The position numbers and the translations under genes were made by a program. Of a stretch of 64,000 nt of DNA, positions 25,195 to 34,268 are shown in pieces. The stretch is from Pseudomonas shahriarae. GTDB lineage: Bacteria > Pseudomonadota > Gammaproteobacteria > Pseudomonadales > Pseudomonadaceae. The number at the start of each line of letters is the position of its first letter. Positions within the stretch are counted from its first letter, which is position 1. The stretch lies in NCBI RefSeq assembly GCF_014268455.2, contig NZ_CP077085.1, positions 496,001 through 560,000 on the forward strand, in the 5' to 3' direction. The notes below the pieces were generated by a model. It ran no database searches. It was not told the DNA's origin and saw nothing but the letters and a program-made list of their open reading frames with translations.

Positions 25195-27410
25195 CGGTTG
25201 AACAAACCTTTGAGGGCGTCTTTGAGCTTGGGGTTGACCTTGTCGAGCTTCTCTTCAAGTTTCTCGCTGAGCTTGTTGCCCGCCATCTTGGCGGCCACCT
25301 GGCCCAGGCCGTCCTTGTCCAGGCGGCAGGCTTTGGCGCCCAGTTCCAGCGGGCCACGGCAGCGCAGCGGCACTTCGATACCCTGGAAGTTCGAGCCGAC
25401 CTGGCAGGCCGGGTCCGGCATGTCGCGCTTGTCGCCCTCGACGATGATGCCCACGCGGTAGTCCATGCCCAGTACACGCAGGTCCACGTCGCCATTGCCG
25501 TTGACGGTCAGGCCGGGGATGCGCACTTTCAGGTCCGGGTTGCTCGCCACGCCGTTACGGAAGGTCAGGTTGCCCTTGAGTTCCTGGAACGGTGTGTCCT
25601 TGCTGCGCGGTGTCGTGGCCAAGGTCTTGCGGTTGAGCAGGGCGATACCCGTGCACAGCTGTTGCTCAAGGTTGGCATTGAGCAGCACGCCATTGTTGAT
25701 CACAAAGCTGGCGGTGCCGTTGAGGCTGTCGATCAGCGCTTTCTGGCTGTTGCCACGCCCGTTCAGGTTGCTGTCGAGGGTGATCTGGCCCTTGACCGGC
25801 GGGGTTTGCCCCTGGGCTTGCAGGATGCGCTCGACCGGTACTTGCTTGATTTTGGTCTGCAACGCCAGCACCGGCACATCTTCCCGTGCATCGAGGCTGC
25901 CGTTGGCCTGGAACGTGCCGTTATAGAGGCCACCGCTCAAGGTGTCGAGCTTGAACTGGCCACCCTGGCCGGAGGCCTTGAGGGCTGCATTCTCGATGGG
26001 CAACTGGCTCAGGGTCAGTTGGCCGAAGGACAGGTCGGCAATCACGTCCAGGCTGCGCAGGCGCGCCAGGGGCAGCAGTTTGTCGGTGCTCCAGGCGCCT
26101 TTGGTCGGCGCGTCCGGCAACGGCGTGGTGCCACCGGCGGCCATGGCCCCGGCTTCGCTGCTTTGCACTTCGGCCTGGCGTGCGACGGCGGCGCTGTTGG
26201 CGGCTTCGGACTTGGCGGGCAGGTAATGGTCGGCATTGAACGTGTCGCCCTTGAGCTGCACGCGCAAGGATTGCTTGGCAAAGTCCTCCACCGCCAGGCG
26301 CCCGGTAAAGGTGCTGCCGTCGACTTTCAGGTTGAGGTCTTCCAGGGCCATGCTCGACGGCGTGCCTTGCAGGCGGCTGACCAGTTCGACCTTGCTCAGG
26401 CTCCCTGGGGCCATGGCCGGCAGGGGCTGGCCGACGCTGTCGAGGAACTTGGCCAGGTCAAACTGGGCAATCGACAGGGCGCCGCTGATCTGTGGGGTTT
26501 TATCCAGGTCGTTGACCTTTACTTCGCCCAGTGCCCGCAGTTGGTTGAGCGACAGCTTGAGGCCGGTCCACTCGGCAATGTTCGCCGACAGGTCCACCAG
26601 CAACTGGCCCTGGGTGGCAAAGGTCACGGTCTTGCCTTGCAGCGGCTCGCCGGTGGCTTCGCCTGCGACTTTCATGTCTTCGAACTGATAGCGCTTGAGG
26701 GCGCGATCAAAACGCAGTTCGCCGCTGAGTTCGCTCTTGACCCGCATCACTGGCTGGTTGCTGCCGAAGAAGGCAGTGAGTTTGACCGGGATGCTCGCGC
26801 CTTCATGCACGGCACCGGTGCTCAACTGAATGCTCTCGGCGCTGAATTGCTTGCCGGTCTGCTCGTCGTTGTACTCGATGCGGGCGTTGTTGACCGTCAG
26901 GCTGTCGATATCCAGGCGGATCGGCTGAGCCGGTTTGTCCGGCGCTGGCGCCGTGGTTGGCGCAGTCGTCACGGGTGCCTCGGCGGTGCCGGTGGCTGCA
27001 ACGGGTGGTGCCTTGCCGATATCTTCCCAGTTGCCGTGGCCTTGCTTGTCGCGGTTGAGGCGCAGGTTCAGGCCCTCGACGCGCACATCGCTCATCTGCA
27101 CTTCACGACGCAGCAGCGGCAGTACCCGTACCGACAGGCCGAGCATCTGCAGATCGGCAAACGGCTGGGCAGGATTGCTCAGGGTGGCCACGCTGGCTTC
27201 ATGCAACTCCAGGCCCAGCCACGGGAACAGGCTCCAGCCGATATCGCCATTGAGCGTCAGCTCGATGTGGGCCTTGTCGCGGGCAATCTGGCGAATCTCG
27301 TCTTTGTAGTCGTTGGGATCGAAGAGGTGGGTCAGGGCAAAGCCCAGAGCCACAATGATCAGCAACAGCCCGAGAAGTACCAGACCCAGGATTTTGCCGA
27401 ACGCTTTCAT
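25191..27410 (-). CDS. asmA: AsmA-family protein
   Basis: This is a 739-residue envelope protein. One N-terminal membrane anchor (ILGLVLLGLLLIIVALGFALT) is followed by a large periplasmic beta-rich region with the AsmA start DPNDYKDEIRQIARDKAHIELTLNGDI. The AsmA-like C-terminal domain includes LDSNLNGRGNSQKALIDSLNGTASFVI. AsmA proteins take part in phospholipid transport and outer-membrane biogenesis. ATG 27410 is preferred, with AAGGA eight bases upstream, over ATG 27437. A Ala/Pro/Thr-rich linker sits near 150-175. Confidence 0.9.
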   Translation of the reverse strand: MKAFGKILGLVLLGLLLIIVALGFALTHLFDPNDYKDEIRQIARDKAHIELTLNGDIGWSLFPWLGLELHEASVATLSNPAQPFADLQMLGLSVRVLPLLRREVQMSDVRVEGLNLRLNRDKQGHGNWEDIGKAPPVAATGTAEAPVTTAPTTAPAPDKPAQPIRLDIDSLTVNNARIEYNDEQTGKQFSAESIQLSTGAVHEGASIPVKLTAFFGSNQPVMRVKSELSGELRFDRALKRYQFEDMKVAGEATGEPLQGKTVTFATQGQLLVDLSANIAEWTGLKLSLNQLRALGEVKVNDLDKTPQISGALSIAQFDLAKFLDSVGQPLPAMAPGSLSKVELVSRLQGTPSSMALEDLNLKVDGSTFTGRLAVEDFAKQSLRVQLKGDTFNADHYLPAKSEAANSAAVARQAEVQSSEAGAMAAGGTTPLPDAPTKGAWSTDKLLPLARLRSLDVIADLSFGQLTLSQLPIENAALKASGQGGQFKLDTLSGGLYNGTFQANGSLDAREDVPVLALQTKIKQVPVERILQAQGQTPPVKGQITLDSNLNGRGNSQKALIDSLNGTASFVINNGVLLNANLEQQLCTGIALLNRKTLATTPRSKDTPFQELKGNLTFRNGVASNPDLKVRIPGLTVNGNGDVDLRVLGMDYRVGIIVEGDKRDMPDPACQVGSNFQGIEVPLRCRGPLELGAKACRLDKDGLGQVAAKMAGNKLSEKLEEKLDKVNPKLKDALKGLFNR

Positions 27411-27706
27411 GGGCGAGTCCTTGTATGTCGATTTCAAAATTTAGCCGCAGAGTATAACGCCGCTGGACCTGCGGCTGTTTACGCATCGTTACATAGTGTC
27501 AAACAAAACAGATGAGCCGAAAAAGGTAGTGTCAGTTTGGTTTTTCTCGCGGCGCCAAATGCTAATCTTTGCGCGTTCGCCCGCCTTCTGCGACGAAACG
27601 TCGCGCTTACAGGGAGCTTCACTCGACAAAACGGCCACGCATTGCGTGCAAAGGCCGAGGAGGAGAGCGCCTGGCGAACACAGACCAACAACTGGGGGAA
27701 ACACCA

Positions 27707-29368
27707 ATGAACACTAGCACTGCGGCCGGCATTCCTGCTGCGCAGCCTGCGTTCCTGTCCAAGGAACGCATCATCGCCAAGCCAGGGTTTAACCGCTGGC
27801 TGGTTCCGCCGGCCGCCCTGGCTATCCACTTGTGCATCGGCATGGCCTACGGCTTTTCGGTGTTCTGGCTGCCACTGTCCAAGGCGCTGGGCGTCACCGC
27901 ACCGGTCGCGTGCGCGCCGGACATGAGCTTTATCGCGCAGATCTTCTCGTCGTCCTGCGACTGGCCGATCTCCATGCTGGGCTGGATCTACACCCTGTTC
28001 TTCATCTTCCTGGGCTGCTCGGCCGCTATCTGGGGCGGCTGGCTGGAACACGCCGGGCCGCGCAAAGCCGGTGTGGTCTCGGCACTGTGCTGGTGTGGTG
28101 GCCTGCTGATCTCGGCGCTGGGGATCTATACCCACCAGATCTGGCTGATGTGGCTCGGCTCCGGGGTCATCGGCGGTATCGGCCTGGGCCTGGGCTATAT
28201 CTCGCCGGTCTCGACCCTGATCAAGTGGTTCCCGGACAAGCGCGGCATGGCCACCGGCATGGCGATCATGGGCTTTGGTGGTGGTGCGATGGTCGGCGCC
28301 CCCCTGGCAGCGGCACTGATGGGCCACTTCGCTTCGCCGACTGGCGTGGGCGTATGGCAGAGCTTCTTGGTGATGGCCGCGATCTACTTCGTGTTCATGA
28401 TCGGCGGCGCCTTGTCCTACCGCGTCCCGCCGACCGGCTGGAAGCCTGAGGGCTGGACCGCGCCGGCGAAAAAAGCCAGCAACGCGATGATTACCCATCG
28501 CCATGTGCACGTGAACGTGGCCTGGAAAACCCCGCAATTTCGCCTGGTATGGCTGGTGCTGTGCCTGAACGTATCGGCCGGTATCGGCATTCTCGGCATG
28601 GCGTCGCCGCTGTTGCAGGAAGTGTTTGGTGGCAAGTTGCTGGGTGTGGATGTGCCATTTGGCCAACTGGATGCCGGGCAACTGGCCTCCATCGCAGCCA
28701 TCGCTGCCGGTTTCACCGGGTTGTTGAGCCTGTTCAACATTGGTGGGCGGTTCTTCTGGGCGTCGTTCTCTGACTACCTGGGCCGTAAAAACACCTACTT
28801 CGTGTTCTTCGCCCTGGGCTTTGCCCTGTATGCGCTGATCCCGAACCTCGGCCACTTGGGCAACGTCTCGCTGTTCGTGGCGGCGTTCTGCATCATCCTG
28901 TCGATGTACGGCGGCGGCTTCGCGACCGTGCCGGCCTACCTGGCGGACCTGTTCGGTACGCAAATGGTCGGTGCGATCCACGGTCGCCTGCTGACTGCCT
29001 GGGCGGCGGCCGGCGTGCTGGGCCCGGTGCTGGTCAACTACCTGCGTGAGTATCAGCTGAGCATTGGCGTGGAGCGTGCTGCGGCTTATGACATCACCTT
29101 GTACATCCTCGCCGGCCTGTTGGTGCTGGGCTTTATCTGCAACCTGCTGGTGCGTCCGGTGGCCGACAAGTACTTCATGACCGACGCCGAACTGGCCGCC
29201 GAACAGGCGCTGGGCCATGACAAGGGCGCCGATGCCAGCACTTCCCTGGAGTGGAAAGCCGCTTCCGGCACCGTGCCATTGGCGATTGCTGCGTGGCTGG
29301 TGGTGGGTATTCCGCTGGCGTGGGGCGTGTGGGTGACCTTGCAGAAGACTGCAGTGCTGTTCCACTAA
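27707..29368 (+). CDS. MFS transporter of the OFA (oxalate/formate antiporter) family
   Basis: This is a 553-residue inner-membrane protein with about 12-14 hydrophobic segments. The first segment, WLVPPAALAIHLCIGMAYGFSVF, and the loop STLIKWFPDKRGMATGMAIMGFGGGA are classic OFA-family MFS signatures. A cysteine-bearing loop (APVACAPDMS...SSSCDWPIS) follows the first helix. The C-terminal hydrophilic stretch includes EQALGHDKGADAS. The substrate is uncertain; OFA members in pseudomonads have been tied to organic anions. It stands alone, divergent from asmA. The 296-base gap upstream shows no clear elements beyond promoters I cannot define. Confidence 0.85.
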   Translation: MNTSTAAGIPAAQPAFLSKERIIAKPGFNRWLVPPAALAIHLCIGMAYGFSVFWLPLSKALGVTAPVACAPDMSFIAQIFSSSCDWPISMLGWIYTLFFIFLGCSAAIWGGWLEHAGPRKAGVVSALCWCGGLLISALGIYTHQIWLMWLGSGVIGGIGLGLGYISPVSTLIKWFPDKRGMATGMAIMGFGGGAMVGAPLAAALMGHFASPTGVGVWQSFLVMAAIYFVFMIGGALSYRVPPTGWKPEGWTAPAKKASNAMITHRHVHVNVAWKTPQFRLVWLVLCLNVSAGIGILGMASPLLQEVFGGKLLGVDVPFGQLDAGQLASIAAIAAGFTGLLSLFNIGGRFFWASFSDYLGRKNTYFVFFALGFALYALIPNLGHLGNVSLFVAAFCIILSMYGGGFATVPAYLADLFGTQMVGAIHGRLLTAWAAAGVLGPVLVNYLREYQLSIGVERAAAYDITLYILAGLLVLGFICNLLVRPVADKYFMTDAELAAEQALGHDKGADASTSLEWKAASGTVPLAIAAWLVVGIPLAWGVWVTLQKTAVLFH

Positions 29369-29397
29369 CACCGCATAACCCGTGTGGGCCCGGTTCC

Positions 29398-29487
29398 TGT
29401 GGGAGCCGGGCTTGTCCGGGATAGAACCCGCTCGGTGTATCTGTAGTACGCAGGCGTCTGCATCGCAGGCAAGCCAGCTCCCACACA
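29398..29487. repeat. REPIN between the OFA transporter and hisB
   Basis: The arms tgtgggagccgggcttg and caagccagctcccaca are imperfectly complementary, about 90 bases overall. Confidence 0.75.
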
Positions 29488-29578
29488 CGCCAGCTCCCGC
29501 ACTTGTACTGACATGTCTATGCCCGACAGGCCGTCAGTCTTATCCCCTTCGATGTTTCTGTTTAGCGCCCGCAGCCCC

Positions 29579-29584
29579 TATAAT
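29579..29584 (+). promoter_or_regulatory. hisB: Possible -10 box of the his operon
   Basis: A perfect TATAAT lies 39 bases before the hisB ATG. The -35 region is weak by eye, so this is tentative. Confidence 0.35.
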
Positions 29585-29622
29585 GGCCACCTTTTTCGCC
29601 CAATGATTTTGCGGAGCTGGTG

Positions 29623-30216
29623 ATGGCCGAACGTAAGGCGTCCGTCGAGCGCGACACTCTGGAAACCCAGATCAAAGCCTCGATCAACCTGGATGGCACC
29701 GGAAAGGCCCGATTTGATATCGGTGTTCCTTTTCTTGAGCACATGCTGGATCAAATCGCCCGTCATGGGCTGATCGACCTGGATATCGTCAGCAAGGGTG
29801 ACCTGCATATCGACGACCACCACACCGTGGAGGATGTCGGTATCACCCTCGGCCAGGCGTTTGCCAAGGCCATCGGCGACAAAAAGGGCATCCGCCGTTA
29901 CGGCCATGCCTATGTCCCGCTGGACGAGGCGCTGTCGCGTGTGGTCATCGACTTCTCGGGCCGCCCAGGCCTGCAGATGCACGTGCCTTACACCCGCGCC
30001 ACGGTGGGTGGCTTTGACGTGGACCTGTTCCAGGAATTCTTCCAGGGCTTCGTCAACCACGCTCTGGTCAGTCTGCACATCGACAACCTGCGTGGCACCA
30101 ACACCCACCACCAGATCGAAACCGTGTTCAAGGCTTTCGGCCGCGCCCTGCGCATGGCCGTGGAGCTCGATGACCGCATGGCCGGGCAAATGCCGTCGAC
30201 CAAGGGCGTTCTGTAA
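29623..30216 (+). CDS. hisB: Imidazoleglycerol-phosphate dehydratase HisB
   Basis: This 197-residue enzyme dehydrates imidazole glycerol phosphate to imidazole acetol phosphate in histidine synthesis. The manganese-binding repeats HHxxED ([12 protein letters not shown]) and THHQIE are present, as are [13 protein letters not shown] and DFSGRPGL. It is the monofunctional form, without the phosphatase domain found in enterobacteria. ATG 29623 follows an in-frame GTG; a GGAG lies just upstream. It overlaps hisH by one base. Confidence 0.97.
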   Translation: MAERKASVERDTLETQIKASINLDGTGKARFDIGVPFLEHMLDQIARHGLIDLDIVSKGDLHIDDHHTVEDVGITLGQAFAKAIGDKKGIRRYGHAYVPLDEALSRVVIDFSGRPGLQMHVPYTRATVGGFDVDLFQEFFQGFVNHALVSLHIDNLRGTNTHHQIETVFKAFGRALRMAVELDDRMAGQMPSTKGVL

Positions 30217-30854
30217 TGCAGACGGTCGCGGTTATCGACTACGGCATGGGTAACCTGCATTCGGTGGCCAAGGCCCTCGAGCACGTCGGTGCCGGCAAGG
30301 TGCTGATCACCAGCGATGCGCAGGTGATCCGCGAAGCCGACCGTGTGGTGTTCCCCGGTGTGGGCGCGATTCGCGACTGCATGGCCGAAATCCGCCGCCT
30401 GGGCTTTGACAGCCTGGTGCGCGAAGTCAGCCAGGACCGGCCGTTCCTCGGGATCTGCGTGGGCATGCAAGCCTTGCTCGACCGCAGTGAAGAGAACGGC
30501 GGCGTCGACTGCATCGGCCTGTTCCCAGGCGCGGTGAAGTTTTTCGGCAAGGATCTGCACGAAGACGGCGAGCATCTGAAAGTCCCGCACATGGGCTGGA
30601 ACGAAGTGCGCCGCACCGTCGACCACCCGCTGTGGCATGACATCCCGGACATGGCGCGTTTCTACTTCGTCCACAGCTACTACATCGCCGCCGGTAACCC
30701 GCGCCAGGTGGTGGGTGGCGGGCACTACGGCGTCGATTTTGCCGCAGCGCTGGCCGAAGGTTCGCGCTTTGCCGTGCAGTTCCACCCGGAGAAAAGCCAT
30801 ACCCATGGCCTGCAGCTGTTGCAGAACTTCGCCAGTTGGGACGGGCGCTGGTAA
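30216..30854 (+). CDS. hisH: Imidazole glycerol phosphate synthase glutaminase subunit HisH
   Basis: This 212-residue glutamine amidotransferase provides ammonia to HisF. The nucleophile elbow is [10 protein letters not shown], and the catalytic His-Glu is FHPEKSH near 190. N-terminal [12 protein letters not shown] is the family start. It overlaps hisB and the DUF2164 gene by one base each (TAATG junctions), so translation is coupled. Confidence 0.97.
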   Translation: MQTVAVIDYGMGNLHSVAKALEHVGAGKVLITSDAQVIREADRVVFPGVGAIRDCMAEIRRLGFDSLVREVSQDRPFLGICVGMQALLDRSEENGGVDCIGLFPGAVKFFGKDLHEDGEHLKVPHMGWNEVRRTVDHPLWHDIPDMARFYFVHSYYIAAGNPRQVVGGGHYGVDFAAALAEGSRFAVQFHPEKSHTHGLQLLQNFASWDGRW

Positions 30855-31111
30855 TGGCCAAGAAGATCAAGCCACCGATCCTCAATCTCACTCCCCAGCA
30901 GGAGAGTGAGGCGACCGACAAGATCAAGCGTTTCATGGAAGATCGCTTCGAGCTCCGTCTCGGGTCGTTCGAGGTGGCTGAGATCCTCGAGCTGTTCACC
31001 ACTGAAATTGCTCCGCACTATTACAACAGGGCGATTTTCGATGTGCAGACGCACCTTAAAGAAAGGTTCGAAAGCATCGAAAGCGACTTGTGGGCGCTCG
31101 AAAAACCCTGA
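30854..31111 (+). CDS. DUF2164 family protein within the his operon
   Basis: This is an 85-residue helical, charged cytoplasmic protein (KIKRFMEDRFELRLGSFEVAEILELFTTE, positions about 24-52, then HYYNRAIFDVQTHLKERFES). It belongs to DUF2164, function unknown. Its ATG shares a base with the hisH stop and hisA follows 39 bases later, so it is co-expressed with histidine biosynthesis genes. The same placement is seen in other pseudomonads, suggesting a role linked to HisH/HisF/HisA or merely a conserved hitchhiker. Confidence 0.85.
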   Translation: MAKKIKPPILNLTPQQESEATDKIKRFMEDRFELRLGSFEVAEILELFTTEIAPHYYNRAIFDVQTHLKERFESIESDLWALEKP

Positions 31112-31150
31112 TTTTCCGAGCAATGCTGAATATCGAATAAGGTTTGCCAG

Positions 31151-31888
31151 ATGCTGATTATTCCCGCTATCGATCTCAAGGACGGCGCTTGTGTACGTCT
31201 GCGCCAGGGCCGCATGGAAGATTCCACGGTGTTTTCCGATGACCCGGTGAGCATGGCTGCCAAGTGGGTGGAGGGTGGCTGCCGTCGCCTGCATCTGGTG
31301 GACTTGAACGGCGCCTTTGAAGGCCAACCGGTCAATGGCGAAGTAGTGACGGCCATCGCCAAGCGCTACCCGAACCTGCCGATCCAGATCGGTGGCGGTA
31401 TCCGCTCCCTGGAAACCATCGAGCACTACGTCAAGGCAGGCGTGAGCTACGTGATCATCGGCACCAAGGCGGTGAAAGACCCGGCCTTCGTCGCCGAAGC
31501 CTGCCGCGCGTTTCCGGGCAAGGTCATCGTGGGCCTGGACGCCAAGGATGGTTTCGTCGCTACAGACGGCTGGGCGCAAATCAGCACCGTGCAGGTGATC
31601 GACCTGGCCAAGCAGTTCGAGGCCGACGGCGTGTCCGCTATCGTTTATACCGACATCGCCAAAGACGGCATGATGCAGGGCTGCAACGTACCGTTTACCG
31701 CTGCGCTGGCGGCCGCCACCAAGATCCCGGTGATTGCTTCCGGCGGTATCCACAACCTGGGCGATATCAAGTCGCTGCTGGACGCCCAGGCGCCGGGGAT
31801 CATCGGCGCCATCACCGGCCGGGCGATCTACGAAGGCACCCTGGACGTCGCCGAAGCCCAGGCTTACTGCGATGCCTACAAAGGCTGA
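31151..31888 (+). CDS. hisA: HisA, ProFAR isomerase
   Basis: This 245-residue TIM-barrel Amadori isomerase converts ProFAR to [15 protein letters not shown] carries the first catalytic Asp, and [16 protein letters not shown] and [11 protein letters not shown] are phosphate-binding loops. [12 protein letters not shown] holds the second catalytic Asp. It sits between DUF2164 and hisF. Confidence 0.97.
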   Translation: MLIIPAIDLKDGACVRLRQGRMEDSTVFSDDPVSMAAKWVEGGCRRLHLVDLNGAFEGQPVNGEVVTAIAKRYPNLPIQIGGGIRSLETIEHYVKAGVSYVIIGTKAVKDPAFVAEACRAFPGKVIVGLDAKDGFVATDGWAQISTVQVIDLAKQFEADGVSAIVYTDIAKDGMMQGCNVPFTAALAAATKIPVIASGGIHNLGDIKSLLDAQAPGIIGAITGRAIYEGTLDVAEAQAYCDAYKG

Positions 31889-31897
31889 GGACTGACC

Positions 31898-32668
31898 ATG
31901 GCGCTGGCCAAACGCATCATCCCTTGCCTGGACGTCGACAACGGTCGGGTGGTCAAGGGCGTCAAGTTTGAGAACATCCGTGACGCCGGCGACCCGGTGG
32001 AAATCGCCCGTCGCTACGATGAGCAGGGTGCCGACGAGATTACCTTTCTCGACATCACCGCCAGCGTCGACGGCCGCGATACCACGCTGCATACCGTCGA
32101 GCGCATGGCCAGCCAGGTGTTTATCCCGCTGACCGTGGGCGGTGGCGTACGCACCGTGCAGGATATTCGTAACCTGCTTAACGCGGGTGCGGACAAGGTC
32201 TCGATCAACACGGCCGCGGTGTTCAACCCGGAGTTTGTCGGCGAAGCCGCACAGCACTTCGGTTCGCAATGCATCGTCGTCGCCATCGACGCCAAGAAAG
32301 TCTCCGGCCCGGGTGAAACCCCGCGCTGGGAGATCTTCACCCACGGCGGGCGCAAGCCGACCGGCCTGGATGCGGTGGAGTGGGCGATGAAGATGGAAGG
32401 CCTCGGCGCCGGTGAAATCCTGCTGACCAGCATGGATCAGGACGGCATGAAAAACGGCTTTGACCTGGGCGTGACCCGCGCCATCAGTGACGCACTGGGC
32501 ATTCCAGTGATTGCGTCCGGTGGTGTGGGCAACCTGCAACACCTGGCCGACGGCGTTATCGAAGGCCACGCCAGCGCGGTGCTGGCGGCGAGTATTTTCC
32601 ACTTTGGCGAATACACCGTGCCTGAGGCAAAGGCCTACATGGCAGCACGCGGAATCGTCGTCCGCTAA
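31898..32668 (+). CDS. hisF: Imidazole glycerol phosphate synthase cyclase subunit HisF
   Basis: This 256-residue TIM barrel makes imidazole glycerol phosphate and AICAR with His[17 protein letters not shown] carries the first catalytic Asp, [15 protein letters not shown] the second. [15 protein letters not shown] and [12 protein letters not shown] are phosphate-binding loops. The start lies nine bases after hisA. Confidence 0.97.
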   Translation: MALAKRIIPCLDVDNGRVVKGVKFENIRDAGDPVEIARRYDEQGADEITFLDITASVDGRDTTLHTVERMASQVFIPLTVGGGVRTVQDIRNLLNAGADKVSINTAAVFNPEFVGEAAQHFGSQCIVVAIDAKKVSGPGETPRWEIFTHGGRKPTGLDAVEWAMKMEGLGAGEILLTSMDQDGMKNGFDLGVTRAISDALGIPVIASGGVGNLQHLADGVIEGHASAVLAASIFHFGEYTVPEAKAYMAARGIVVR

Positions 32669-32734
32669 ACGTCACTGGACACCATGGCAGGCTCGCGGCA
32701 CTCTGGGGCCTGCCATGGATTCCGGTACCCCTAC

Positions 32735-33490
32735 ATGCTCAAAGACCTGCTGCTTGCCCTCGCCAGTTCTTCCATTCTGTTGGCGGGCTCGGCCAATGCC
32801 GCTGAGCCGTCTGGCACTTCTCTGGTGCTGCTGACGGAAAACTTTCCGCCCTACAACATGGCGAAAAACGGCAAGAACTTCGCCAAGGACGAGAACATTG
32901 AAGGCATCGCGGTGGACATTGTCCGCGAGACTTTCAAGCAGGCTGGCATTTCCTACAACCTCACGCTGCGCTTCCCTTGGGAGCGGATCTATAAACTCGC
33001 CCTGGAAAAGCCAGGCTACGGCGTGTTTGTCATGGCGCGCCTGCCGGACCGCGAAGCGCTGTTCAAGTGGGTCGGCCCCATCGGCCCGGATGACTGGGTG
33101 CTGCTGGCCAAGGCTGACAGCAAGATCCAGCTGACCGACCTTGAGCACGCCCGTAGCTACAAGATCGGTGCCTACAAAGGCGATGCCATTGCCCAGACCC
33201 TGGAAAAGCGCGGGCTCAAGCCGATCATCGTGCTGCGCGACCAGGACAATGCGCAAAAGCTGATGGAGGGGCAGATTGACCTCTGGGCCACCGGCGACCC
33301 GGCCGGGCGCTATCTGGCGCGTCAGGTGGGGGTTTCCGGGCTCAAGACGGTGCTGCGCTTCAATAGCGCCCAGTTGTACCTGGCGCTGAACAAGGAGGTG
33401 CCGGATGAGGTGGTGGCCAAGCTGCAGGCGGCGCTGGACCAGCTACGCAAGGAGGGTGTGGTGGATCAGATCATGGCGCGCTATCTGTAG
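32735..33490 (+). CDS. Periplasmic substrate-binding protein (SBP_bac_3 type)
   Basis: This is a 251-residue secreted protein. Signal peptide MLKDLLLALASSSILLAGSANA is followed by a bacterial family 3 binding fold: LVLLTENFPPYNMAKNG, DIVRETFKQAG, YGVFVMARLPDREALFKWVGP and LMEGQIDLWATGD. There is no transporter gene nearby, so it may work with a distant permease or act as a sensor-type protein. The start is set by the signal peptide; the ribosome site is weak. It follows hisF by about 65 bases and may be read through from it. Confidence 0.82.
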   Translation: MLKDLLLALASSSILLAGSANAAEPSGTSLVLLTENFPPYNMAKNGKNFAKDENIEGIAVDIVRETFKQAGISYNLTLRFPWERIYKLALEKPGYGVFVMARLPDREALFKWVGPIGPDDWVLLAKADSKIQLTDLEHARSYKIGAYKGDAIAQTLEKRGLKPIIVLRDQDNAQKLMEGQIDLWATGDPAGRYLARQVGVSGLKTVLRFNSAQLYLALNKEVPDEVVAKLQAALDQLRKEGVVDQIMARYL

Positions 33491-33493
33491 GTT

Positions 33494-34267
33494 TCAGCGG
33501 TAAACCCCATCCTTGCCGTGCCCAGCCATCGCCCGATTGCTGCGCACACTGATCATCAGCTTGATATCAATCCACTCGATACCCTGGGCCTTGAGCTTGG
33601 GCAGCTCGCGTTCCAGCACCGCCAGGGTCTGTGGATAAGGATGGCCGATCATCACCGCCGAGCCCTGTTTGTGGGCCAGCTTGATAGCCGTCTGCAACTG
33701 CGTGGCGATGGCCGCTTCGGTCCGTTCGTCATCCAGAAATACATCCCGTGAGACGTGGGCCAGGTTGATTTTCTGAGCCTCGGCGGCCGCCACGGTCTTG
33801 GCGCTGGTCCGGCTGTCGACGAAAAACTTGTGCCGACGCTGCAACTCGCCCATCAACCACGCCATGGCACCAGGCTCGGCGGTCATGCGGCTGCCCATGT
33901 GGTTGTTGATGCCGGCGGTGTAGGGCACGGCCTTGAGCGCCGCATCCAGGCGCTTGCCCAGTTCTTCGATGGGCAGCTCGGGGTGCCAGGCGAAGGGGCC
34001 GGTGGCCGGGTCCATGGGCATGTGCAGAATCACGATCTTGCCGGCGCGGTGGGCCTCGCGGGCGACTTCAGCGGCGTGGGGCGTGTCGGGCATGATTGCC
34101 GCCGTCACCGGGCCGGGCAGGGCCAGCACACGACGATCCCTGGGCAGGTTTTGCCCAAGGTCGTCGATGATAAGCGTGAGGTAGGCTTTGTGGGGCTTGT
34201 CGGCCGGCGTCGCTTGGGCGACTCCGGCCAGGCTGCACAACATTGCAAGGATTAGCGCAAAACGCAT
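33494..34267 (-). CDS. yibQ: Divergent polysaccharide deacetylase (YibQ-like)
   Basis: This is a 257-residue periplasmic protein. The signal peptide ends AGVAQA. Motifs follow the divergent deacetylase family: LTLIIDDLGQN, ILHMPMDP, NNHMGSRMT and FVDSRTS. It is the last gene of a minus-strand cluster gpmI, envC, ctpA, yibQ, an arrangement shared by many gamma-proteobacteria and suggesting a role in peptidoglycan remodelling. Its start is one base from the ctpA stop. Confidence 0.9.
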   Translation of the reverse strand: MRFALILAMLCSLAGVAQATPADKPHKAYLTLIIDDLGQNLPRDRRVLALPGPVTAAIMPDTPHAAEVAREAHRAGKIVILHMPMDPATGPFAWHPELPIEELGKRLDAALKAVPYTAGINNHMGSRMTAEPGAMAWLMGELQRRHKFFVDSRTSAKTVAAAEAQKINLAHVSRDVFLDDERTEAAIATQLQTAIKLAHKQGSAVMIGHPYPQTLAVLERELPKLKAQGIEWIDIKLMISVRSNRAMAGHGKDGVYR

Positions 34268-34268
34268 A

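Noticed and set aside
25662..27515. Open frame of about 617 codons opposite asmA
   Set aside because: It lacks a ribosome site and any domain, and lies entirely antisense to a recognisable AsmA protein.
30725..32602. Open frame of about 625 codons opposite hisH/hisA/hisF
   Set aside because: It spans three real genes in antisense; no motif is present.
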